Below are positions 12,886 through 20,345 of a stretch of 20,345 bases of DNA, piece by piece. The stretch is from an uncultured Oscillibacter sp. (lineage in GTDB: Bacteria; Bacillota; Clostridia; Oscillospirales; Oscillospiraceae): assembly GCA_946183175.1 (NCBI GenBank), contig CAMHBH010000024.1, positions 1 to 20,345 of the forward strand. Reading direction: 5' to 3'. Below the pieces are notes generated by a model that was given only the letters and a program-made list of their open reading frames with translations, ran no database searches and was not told where the DNA came from. Both the position numbers and the translations under genes were made by a program. Every line of letters begins with the position of its first letter. Position 1 is the stretch's first letter.

Positions 12886-15800
12886 ATGAAGAAAAGAAAC
12901 TTGCGTATCTTGTCCCTATGGCTGGCGCTCTGCATGGCGTTCAGCCTGTTCACGGACTGGGGGCCGCGCGCGTCGGCGGCGGAGAGCGGCGGCGCGGGCA
13001 TCGTGTTCGAGAACAATTCCTGCCCGTGGGGGAGCGGCATGAACTCCACGGGCTTCACGCTCAACATCCGGATTCGGGACGCGGACGGCGCGTCCTACCA
13101 GTGGCAGTCCAGCCCGGACAGGGACAGCGGCTGGGCGGATATCCCCGGCGCGACCGCCGAGCAGTACAAGGTCACGGGCACCGACAGCGGGACGTGGTAC
13201 CGCTGTACCGTGTCGAAGGGCGGCGCGGACGCGACGAGCAAGCCCGTAGAGGCGATTCTGTCGAGCGCGACCGGCGACGCCCACGGGCGCATTTGGAGCA
13301 ACGACTGGGGCAATCAGAGCCTGATGAACCGCTGGTTTCTCAGCAACGGCAAGGCGGCCTACACCTGCGACCTGACCAACGAGGGCCGCTGTCACGTATT
13401 CGGCGAGTACGAAGCCCCGGGAAGCGGAACCGTCTACATGCTCCAGACTTCCTACGGCGTGGGCGGCTGGCGCATGTACTCCAGCACGGAAACCGCCCCG
13501 AACAAGATTCTCTATAACATGTTCACGGAGCGTGACTACCACCTCGACGAATGCCTGTTCATGTTCCGCGACGAGCACCCCTACCGGGTCTACATCGGCC
13601 CGAACATGGAGGAGGGCTACCACTCCCTCTGCGTCTGGACGGACACGCAGTTGGGCTCCAAGGCCATACTCGGCAACTACAGCGACTACGCCGCGCTCCA
13701 GACGATTCTACGCGACGACCGCTCCCCGTTGCAAATCTCCCTCGTGGCCGTGGAATCGCTCAGCGTCGCGACGCCCGACACCGCCTCCATCGCCGTGAAC
13801 CTGGAGGACATCGACGCCTCCACCGACTTCCGGTTCTGCCTCGGACGCTTCCGCGACGCCCACGCCTTCACCCATAATGTCATGACTTCCGTCGCGCGCG
13901 GCTATACCACGGACAGCGTCGTCTCCAACGGCAGGACTTTCGACAATGTCGTAACAGTCGTGGAGGGTATCGACTCTGGCCTGTCGCTGTCGTGGATGAA
14001 CCAGAGCGACAGCGAGTCGATTTGGTTCAGTATCGGCGCGGGCTCCGTCCGCGACGCCGAGGTCGTCAAGGACGCCTCGGAGGTCGAACCGGAACCGTCG
14101 AGAAGTCCCTGGAAGTCCTTGCAGGCGGCGATTGACGCCGGAATCCGCAACATCCAGCTCGTGCGCCCCGGCGAACAGGCGACCGGATTCTATACGGCGG
14201 TCTACACCGACGACAACGGAAAGGTTATCGCCGAAAGCGACGACCGTTTCCTGCACGTCGCGGCGGGAAAGAATATCGTGCTGGACTTGAACGGCCACAC
14301 GATTGACCGCAACCTGTCCGTGTCCACCGGCGACGGCAACGTCATGAGAGTAGAGGGCGCGCTGACGCTGGAGGACAGCGCCGGGGGCGGCGTCGTACGC
14401 GGCGGCAACAACTACGCCTCCGGCGCGGAGGGCGGCGGCGTCCTCGTCGCCGACGGCGGCAGTTTCACGCTTTCGGGCGGGCAGATTGCCGGGAATCAGG
14501 GCTACTACGGCGGCGGCGTGGCCGTCGCGGAGGGCGGCACGTTCACCATGAACGGCGGACAGATTTCCGGCAACAACGCGGCCTACGGCGGCGGCGTGGT
14601 GAATAACGGCGGGTTCGCTTTGCACGGCGGCGCGGTCGCCGAAAACGAGGCCATGATTGGCGGCGGCGTATTCAACAACGAGAGCGGCGTCATGACGATG
14701 GACGGCGGCGCGGTCTCTTATAATATGGCCTACGGCGACGGCGGCGGCGTGGCGAACTACAACGCCTTCACCATGAGCGGCGGCGCGATAAGCGGCAACT
14801 ACGCCACCAACGGCGGCGGCGTGGCGTCCGCCGACATGGGCGATGTCAACGCCTTCACGCTCAGCGGCGGCGGGATTTACGACAACGAGGCCGAGGATGT
14901 CGGCGGGGGCGTCATGCTCTACGGCGGCGAGTTCGCGGTGTCGGGCGCGTTCGACCTCCGCGACAACACGGCGGGCGGCGGGACAGGCAACGTGTATCTG
15001 TCAGAGGACACGCTGATTACGGTCGCGGGGGCGCTGGAACTCTCGACGCCGGTTAGCGTCACGACGGAGGCGACGCCCACCGCAACCGCCCCGGTCGTCC
15101 TGACGGACGGACTTCCCGGGAATGCCACGACTTCCGACTTTGCCTCCGAGAATCCGGACTACGAAGTACAGCTCAACAGCGCCGGGGAAGCGGTACTCGC
15201 GCTCCCGTCGCCGGAACTGCTCGCGCCCCCCGCCGCGAACGCGTTGACCTACAACGGCGCGGCGCAGGCACTCATTACCGCCGGGACTGCCGACAACGGT
15301 ACATTGGTATATAAGCTCGGCGACAGCGGCGCGTATTCTACGGCGCTTCCCTCGGCCACGAACGCGGGCCGCTACACCGTCTATTACAAAGTAGCGGGGG
15401 AGAACGGCGTCGCGGACACCTCCGAGCAAAGTCTGGCGGTCACGATTGCGCCGAAGCCTATCACCGACGCCATGGTGACGGCGGGCACCGTGTCGACGGT
15501 CTACAGCGGCGGCCCGCAGACGAACAGCGTCACAGTCACGGACGGCGACAGGGCGCTCTCCGCCGGGACTGACTACGAACTTTCCGGCGACACCGCCACG
15601 AATGCCGGGACGTATACCGTATCCGTGACGGGCACGGGCAACTATACCGGGACGGTAGAAAAAACATGGGCCATCACGCCCGCCGGAATCCGTCCTTCCG
15701 TCGCGCTCGACGGCTGGACTTACGGCGACGCCGCCAATACGCCCGTCGTCGACGGCAACGCCGGAAACGGCGCTGTACTCATCGGCTACAAGCCCAGAAC

Positions 15801-18800
15801 CGCCGACGACGAAGCCTATACCAGCGCGGTACCCCTCAGCGCCGGGGAGTACACCGTGCGGGTTCGCATTGACGCCACCGGAAACTATACCGCCGGGGAG
15901 GCCACCGCGAATTTTACGATAGCGAAACGTCCGGCGACCGTCACGGCGGCGGCGCAGTCGGTTCAGGAGGGCGGCGCGATTGACGATTCCGTAACCAGAG
16001 CGGCGCTTTCGGGCGCGGTCAGCGGGCACACCCTCGACGCCGTTACCCTGTATTCCACCCCCACCGACACCCCGACTACGCAGGGCACCGTTACGCCCAG
16101 CAACGCCCGAATCGTCAAGAGCGGAACAGACGTTACCGACAACTACGACATTACCTATGTCGGCGGCACGCTGACCGTCGAGAAAGTCATACGCTCCTAC
16201 CCCGTGACGTTCTACGCCGACAGCGCAGGGGAGACGGTTTCCCAACAGCACGACGTACTCTCCGGGGAGACCCTGTCGGCCTACGCGGGCCTGGCGCTCG
16301 AAAACGACGCCCGGCGTACGTTCGCGGGCTGGTCGCTGGAACCGAACGTCACGGAGTACAAGGGCAACGAGGACAAAATTCTCGACTTCAACAGCTTTAC
16401 CATGCCGGAGGAGCCTGTCAGCGTCTACCCGGTCTGGGTCGAAAACCAAATCAATATCCGCCTGAACCTCGGCGCGTACGACGCGCAGAATACGCAGTCG
16501 TGGTACGACGGCAGTCGCTACGACCCGGCGACGCCCGCCTACATGGAGGCCGTCCGGAACCGGAACTTCTGGGAGAGGGCCGGGGCGCTGATTAGCATGG
16601 AGCGAATCAACGCCGCGACGCGCCCCGGCTATATCCTCGATGGCTGGCGCGCTCAGGACGGTATGCTGTGGAACTCTTCGTGGCAGGTTGAGGGCCAATA
16701 CTGCGACAGGGACTCCGACGGAAAAGTCATGATGCTGGAGGACCCGGAATACCGTAACTTCTACTACATTCTCACCCTGACGGCGAAATGGACGAAAGAG
16801 CCAAAAAAGTCGAGCGTGCTCTATGACCTCAACGGCGGAACGGGCGATATTGTCGACGAGGCCGTTTACGTCGTGAACGACACGCTGACGATTGTGCCCG
16901 AAACGCCGGTGCCGCCCGAAGGCAAGCTGTTCGCGGGGTGGCTGGATATAGCCGGGAATCTGTATCAGCCCGGCGACAGCGGGATTTACGCGAGCGAGGA
17001 CTGGCTTTCCGTGCGGGACGGCGAAGAGGGGCTGTGGATGACCGCGCTTTATGAGGACATCCCGGAGCCGGAATATTCCACGATTACGTTTCAAACGGGC
17101 GGCGGCAGCCGGGTAGCCTCCATCACGCTCGAACCCGGCGAACCCGTCGCGGTGCCCGAAAACCCCACGCGAATCGGTTACGATTTTGCGGGCTGGTCTC
17201 CCGCGCTCCCGGCAGCCATGCCCGACGACGATTTGACCGTCACGGCGCAATGGACGCCCAAGCGCTACACGATTACCTTTGACACCGGGCGTGGCAGTGC
17301 CGTCACGCCCATTACGCAGGAGTTCGACACGCCTGTCGCCATTCCCGCGAGCCCTGTCCTGATTGGCTATTCTTTCACGGGCTGGGACCCCGCCCTTCCC
17401 GAAAAAATGCCCGCGCGGGATTTGACCGTCAAGGCCGTTTGGGCAGTCAATTCGTATACGGTCACGTTTGATTCGGACGGCGGAAGCGCGGTCGAAGCCG
17501 TAACGGATATCTACGGCGCGCGTATCACGCCCCCGGCGTCGCCGACGAAAGCGGGGTACACGTTCGACGGCTGGAACCGGGAGATTCCGGAGACCATGCC
17601 CGCCGAAAATATGACGATAGCCGCGCGCTGGAGGCGGGATACGGAGGCCTACGCCGTCAGGCAGAACGCCGACGGGACATGGGCCGACGCCGTGTCCGTG
17701 AGCCCGGCCGGCGGCGGCACCTACCGGGTACGGGAACTCTACAGTTCCGAACACCTGCACGCGTCGGCCTACAGTCTCGGGGCCTACGCCGACGAGGACG
17801 CGCGGACGGCGATTGCAAACGGGGAGAGTATCGACTTACCGGACGGGAGCGGGCCGCTGTACCTGTACTACGCGCGGGACGCGTTCGGCCTGACCTTCTA
17901 CGCCGACGCCGCCGGGACGAAAGTCCTGCAAACGGAGCAGGTGCTGTACGGCGCGGACTTGTCCGGCTACGGGGAACTGACGTTGCCCAACACCGACTTG
18001 TACACGTTCGCGGGCTGGTCGACGGAAACGGGCGTGACAGTCTACGACAGCGCCAAACAAATCGCATGGGACGCGCTGACGATGCCGGCGCAAGCGCTGG
18101 ACGTGTACCCGGTTCTGGTCACGAACTACATCAACGTCCGGCTGGACTTGGGCGCGGACGACGCCGTAATGGACACGGCACAAAGCCGGAGTTTCTGGGA
18201 GGCGGCGGACGTGGGCGTACTCGTCGACATGACTTCCATGAACGCGGCGACGCGCCCGGACTACGCGCTGGATGGCTGGTATACCCGCGACGGCACACGC
18301 TGGGACGCCTCCTACCCGATTTCGCGGGCCTATTGCGACCGGGACGCAGACGGCAACGTAATCGGGACTTACGACGCGCCCTACCGTAACTATACCTACA
18401 CGCTGACGCTGACGGCGAAATGGAGCGTGGATATCGCGGCGCGTGTCGAGTACGACCTGAACGGCGGCACGGGTACCATTGCCGACAGCGCGGCGTACCC
18501 GTTCGGCGGCACGGTGACTGTCAGCGGCACAGCGCCCACGCCCCCCGACTACAAGCTGTTCACGGGCTGGCTGGACAGCGCCGGAACTCTGCACAGTCCC
18601 GGCACCGCGTTCGACTTTTCCAGTACGGACTTACGCACGGTTCGCGACGGCGAAAACGTAATTGTCCTGACGGCGCAGTACATGACGCCCGGGAACGTGA
18701 CGATTACGTTCGACACGGACGGCGGAAGCGCAATCGCGCCGGTTACGGGCGACGCCGGGACGCCTGTCACGGCCCCGCAAGACCCGGTACGTACGGGCTA

Positions 18801-20345
18801 CACGTTCACAGGGTGGGACAACCCGATTCCGTCGGCGCTTCCGACCGCGGACGTGACTTTGAAAGCCAACTGGGAAATCAACCGTTACACGCTGACCTTT
18901 GACACCGGGCGCGGTACGGAAATCGCGCCTGTCACGCAGGAATACGGGACGGCGCTGAGCGTGGCGACGCCGACCTGTACGGGCTACAGGTTCGACGGCT
19001 GGACGCCGGAACTCCCGGCGACTATGCCCGCCGAAAACCGCGCTTTCACCGCCAAATGGACGCCGAATTACTACACGATAACCTTTGACACCGACGGCGG
19101 CAGTACCGTCGAGGCCGTGCGGGACATCTACGGCGCGTGGATTACGCCCCCGGAGGAGCCGTCGAAGGAGCATTACACGTTCGGCGGTTGGAACCGGGAC
19201 ATTCCCGAGACCATGCCCGCCGAGAATATCATGATTACGGCACAGTGGACGCTCAACAGTTATACGATTACCTTTGACACGGACGGCGGCAGTACCGTCG
19301 AGGCCATCACGGACGCCTACGGCACGGCGATTACGCCTCCGGCGTCTCCGACGAAGCCGGGCTACACGTTCAGCGGCTGGAATCAGACGGTTCCGCAGAC
19401 TATGCCCGCCGAAGATACCACGATTACCGCGTTGTGGACACCGAACCAATACACGATAACCTTTGACACGGACGGCGGCAGTACCGTCGGGGCTATTAAG
19501 GACACCTACGGCGCGGCGGTTACGCCTCCGCCGTCTCCGACAAAACAGGGCTACACGTTCAGAGGCTGGAATCAGGCAATTCCGCATACCATGCCCGCCG
19601 AAAACAGCACGATTACGGCCTTGTGGACGCCGGGCCGCTATACGATAACATTCGATACGGACGGCGGAAGCGAAGTCGAAGCCATCACGGACGCCTACGG
19701 TGTGGCGATTACGCCTCCGGCGAACCCGACGAAACATGGCTACACCTTCAATGGCTGGAGCCGGGACATTCCCGCGACTATGCCCGCCGAAGATAGTACC
19801 ATTACCGCCTTGTGGACGCTCAACAGCTATACGATAACCTTTAACACGGACGGCGGAAGCGAAGTCGGGGCTATCACAGGCACCTACGGCACGGCGATTA
19901 CGCCTCCGGCGTCTCCGACGAAGCAGGGCTACACCTTCAACGGCTGGAATCCGGAGCTTCCGGAGAGTATGCCCGCCGGAAATTCCACGCTTACGGCAAA
20001 ATGGAGGCCAAAGCACTATACGGTAACGTTTGACACGGACGGCGGCAGTACCGTCGAGGCTATCACGGACGCCTACGGCGCAACGATTACGCCTCCGGCG
20101 TCTCCGACGAAGCAGGGCTACACCTTCAACGGCTGGAACTCGGCGATTCCCGCGACCATGCCCGCCGAAAATACCACGATTACAGCGCAGTGGACGCCCA
20201 ACACCTACACGATAACGTTTGACACGGACGGCGGCAGTACAGTTGAGGCTATCACGGACGCCTACGGCGCAACGATTACGCCTCCGGCGAACCCGACGAA
20301 GGAAGGCTACACGTTCGGCGGCTGGAACCCGGCGATTCCCGCGAC
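12886..20345 (+). CDS. Giant secreted repeat surface protein (adhesin-like), 3' end outside window
   Basis: One open frame of at least 2486 codons runs from the ATG at 12886 (GGGAGG 8 nt upstream) to the window edge. Parts in order: signal peptide 1-31 (MKKRNLRILSLWLALCMAFS, cut near ASA-AES); an Ig-like domain at about 71-122 (YQWQSS, WADIPGAT, TWYRCTVS); an unrecognised globular region at about 130-405; a right-handed beta-helix at about 410-705 with recurring GGGV and FTMxGGxISGN rungs; MBG/YDG-like beta domains at about 784-1104; module A at 1105-1397; three InlB B-repeats at 1398-1586; a linker; module A' at 1666-1937; then at least nine more B-repeats. This is the layout of long wall-associated adhesins of Gram-positive gut bacteria. 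A role in attachment is inferred. The anchoring signal must lie beyond the window, so the way it is held is unknown. Confidence 0.93.
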   Translation, partial: MKKRNLRILSLWLALCMAFSLFTDWGPRASAAESGGAGIVFENNSCPWGSGMNSTGFTLNIRIRDADGASYQWQSSPDRDSGWADIPGATAEQYKVTGTDSGTWYRCTVSKGGADATSKPVEAILSSATGDAHGRIWSNDWGNQSLMNRWFLSNGKAAYTCDLTNEGRCHVFGEYEAPGSGTVYMLQTSYGVGGWRMYSSTETAPNKILYNMFTERDYHLDECLFMFRDEHPYRVYIGPNMEEGYHSLCVWTDTQLGSKAILGNYSDYAALQTILRDDRSPLQISLVAVESLSVATPDTASIAVNLEDIDASTDFRFCLGRFRDAHAFTHNVMTSVARGYTTDSVVSNGRTFDNVVTVVEGIDSGLSLSWMNQSDSESIWFSIGAGSVRDAEVVKDASEVEPEPSRSPWKSLQAAIDAGIRNIQLVRPGEQATGFYTAVYTDDNGKVIAESDDRFLHVAAGKNIVLDLNGHTIDRNLSVSTGDGNVMRVEGALTLEDSAGGGVVRGGNNYASGAEGGGVLVADGGSFTLSGGQIAGNQGYYGGGVAVAEGGTFTMNGGQISGNNAAYGGGVVNNGGFALHGGAVAENEAMIGGGVFNNESGVMTMDGGAVSYNMAYGDGGGVANYNAFTMSGGAISGNYATNGGGVASADMGDVNAFTLSGGGIYDNEAEDVGGGVMLYGGEFAVSGAFDLRDNTAGGGTGNVYLSEDTLITVAGALELSTPVSVTTEATPTATAPVVLTDGLPGNATTSDFASENPDYEVQLNSAGEAVLALPSPELLAPPAANALTYNGAAQALITAGTADNGTLVYKLGDSGAYSTALPSATNAGRYTVYYKVAGENGVADTSEQSLAVTIAPKPITDAMVTAGTVSTVYSGGPQTNSVTVTDGDRALSAGTDYELSGDTATNAGTYTVSVTGTGNYTGTVEKTWAITPAGIRPSVALDGWTYGDAANTPVVDGNAGNGAVLIGYKPRTADDEAYTSAVPLSAGEYTVRVRIDATGNYTAGEATANFTIAKRPATVTAAAQSVQEGGAIDDSVTRAALSGAVSGHTLDAVTLYSTPTDTPTTQGTVTPSNARIVKSGTDVTDNYDITYVGGTLTVEKVIRSYPVTFYADSAGETVSQQHDVLSGETLSAYAGLALENDARRTFAGWSLEPNVTEYKGNEDKILDFNSFTMPEEPVSVYPVWVENQINIRLNLGAYDAQNTQSWYDGSRYDPATPAYMEAVRNRNFWERAGALISMERINAATRPGYILDGWRAQDGMLWNSSWQVEGQYCDRDSDGKVMMLEDPEYRNFYYILTLTAKWTKEPKKSSVLYDLNGGTGDIVDEAVYVVNDTLTIVPETPVPPEGKLFAGWLDIAGNLYQPGDSGIYASEDWLSVRDGEEGLWMTALYEDIPEPEYSTITFQTGGGSRVASITLEPGEPVAVPENPTRIGYDFAGWSPALPAAMPDDDLTVTAQWTPKRYTITFDTGRGSAVTPITQEFDTPVAIPASPVLIGYSFTGWDPALPEKMPARDLTVKAVWAVNSYTVTFDSDGGSAVEAVTDIYGARITPPASPTKAGYTFDGWNREIPETMPAENMTIAARWRRDTEAYAVRQNADGTWADAVSVSPAGGGTYRVRELYSSEHLHASAYSLGAYADEDARTAIANGESIDLPDGSGPLYLYYARDAFGLTFYADAAGTKVLQTEQVLYGADLSGYGELTLPNTDLYTFAGWSTETGVTVYDSAKQIAWDALTMPAQALDVYPVLVTNYINVRLDLGADDAVMDTAQSRSFWEAADVGVLVDMTSMNAATRPDYALDGWYTRDGTRWDASYPISRAYCDRDADGNVIGTYDAPYRNYTYTLTLTAKWSVDIAARVEYDLNGGTGTIADSAAYPFGGTVTVSGTAPTPPDYKLFTGWLDSAGTLHSPGTAFDFSSTDLRTVRDGENVIVLTAQYMTPGNVTITFDTDGGSAIAPVTGDAGTPVTAPQDPVRTGYTFTGWDNPIPSALPTADVTLKANWEINRYTLTFDTGRGTEIAPVTQEYGTALSVATPTCTGYRFDGWTPELPATMPAENRAFTAKWTPNYYTITFDTDGGSTVEAVRDIYGAWITPPEEPSKEHYTFGGWNRDIPETMPAENIMITAQWTLNSYTITFDTDGGSTVEAITDAYGTAITPPASPTKPGYTFSGWNQTVPQTMPAEDTTITALWTPNQYTITFDTDGGSTVGAIKDTYGAAVTPPPSPTKQGYTFRGWNQAIPHTMPAENSTITALWTPGRYTITFDTDGGSEVEAITDAYGVAITPPANPTKHGYTFNGWSRDIPATMPAEDSTITALWTLNSYTITFNTDGGSEVGAITGTYGTAITPPASPTKQGYTFNGWNPELPESMPAGNSTLTAKWRPKHYTVTFDTDGGSTVEAITDAYGATITPPASPTKQGYTFNGWNSAIPATMPAENTTITAQWTPNTYTITFDTDGGSTVEAITDAYGATITPPANPTKEGYTFGGWNPAIPA
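16198..17076 (+). repeat. Module A, first copy of a duplicated segment of about 290 residues
   Basis: Shares with 17881-18696 the ordered phrases TFYAD, FAGWS, VYPV, INIRLNLGA/INVRLDLGA, NAATRPxYxLDGW, YCDRDxDG, YxLTLTAKW, YDLNGGTG and KLFxGWLD. An extra stretch of about 20 residues (NTQSWYDGSRYDPATPAYME) is found only in this copy. Confidence 0.85.
17077..17643 (+). repeat. InlB B-repeat (Listeria-Bacteroides) cluster 1, three units of 189 bp
   Basis: Units start at 17077, 17266 and 17455, exactly 63 codons each. Each reads like YTITFDTxGGSxV..., PxxPTxxGYxFxGW, MPAxxxTxxAxW. The units differ more from one another than those in cluster 2, which suggests that they are older. Confidence 0.9.
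17881..18696 (+). repeat. Module A', second copy of the duplicated segment (272 residues)
   Basis: Same order of phrases as the copy at 16198-17076 and, like it, directly followed by a run of InlB B-repeats. The whole block (module plus B-repeats) therefore appears duplicated, with a different number of B-repeats after each copy. Confidence 0.85.
18697..20345 (+). repeat. InlB B-repeat cluster 2, nine units seen, continuing past the window
   Basis: Units start at 18697, 18886, 19072, 19261, 19450, 19639, 19828, 20017 and 20206 (189 bp apart, one of 186). The later units are very alike at DNA level, for example the phrase GACACGGACGGCGGCAGTAC and the phrase GGCTACACCTTCAACGGCTG. The last unit is cut by the window end. 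Confidence 0.93.

Noticed and set aside
15001..17760. Minus-strand open frame of 919 codons opposite the surface protein, and a similar one at 18631-20016 (461 codons)
   Set aside because: Both are antisense to a repeat-rich, GC-rich coding frame. Their translations are Arg/Val/Gly-rich, mirror the sense repeats and lack ribosome sites. The sense frame has a signal peptide and known domains.
17077..20345. CRISPR-like array
   Set aside because: The 189-bp period is in-frame coding repeat with conserved protein motifs; there are no short direct repeats with unique spacers.

Overview
The window looks like a chromosomal segment of a high-GC member of the Clostridia, probably gut- or rumen-associated (Oscillospiraceae-like; this is an inference). 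The signs are strong AGGAGG ribosome binding sites, clean TTGACA-17-TATAAT promoters, a Clostridia-type PurA, a DUF6465 protein, InlB-type (Listeria-Bacteroides) repeats, and a C-terminal CYVATSVYGS box on a secreted enzyme.

Layout, left to right. (1) Positions 1-782 hold the 3' part of purA (+), which ends in a hairpin terminator that probably serves both strands. (2) Positions 888-2350 (-) hold a two-gene operon, a small four-helix membrane protein followed by a 6-phosphogluconolactonase-type beta-propeller, with a consensus promoter at 2402-2430. (3) Positions 2610-8587 (-) form a fructan/sucrose locus. A cytoplasmic GH32 enzyme (493 aa) is followed after 44 nt by a secreted GH32 enzyme of 1483 aa that carries three CBM66/LamG-like domains, a cadherin-like and a BIG-like domain, and a CFI-box-type C-terminus. 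Both appear to be read from the promoter at 8718-8746. (4) Positions 9198-9982 (+) hold a promoter, a short DUF6465 protein, and then about 330 nt of GC-rich, hairpin-rich non-coding sequence that ends in a textbook intrinsic terminator. I read the last part as a structured non-coding RNA; the raiA motif is my best guess, unverified. (5) Positions 9961-12634 (-) hold an SDR oxidoreductase, an OmpR-type response regulator and a histidine kinase in one tightly coupled operon. (6) From 12886 to the window end (+) runs one uninterrupted reading frame of at least 2486 codons for a giant secreted surface protein: signal peptide, Ig-like domain, beta-helix, MBG/YDG-like domains, a duplicated module of about 280 residues, and at least twelve InlB B-repeats. 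It is divergent from the SDR/two-component operon, and its leader contains a terminator-like hairpin.

How the parts fit. The GH32 pair fits outside cleavage of fructan followed by inside cleavage of sucrose or its phosphate, but no transporter or PTS gene is in view. The two-component system and the giant surface protein share a divergent promoter region, so cross-regulation is possible but not shown. The strongest candidates for something new are the RNA at about 9640-9982, the leader hairpin of the giant protein, and the duplicated repeat architecture of that protein.
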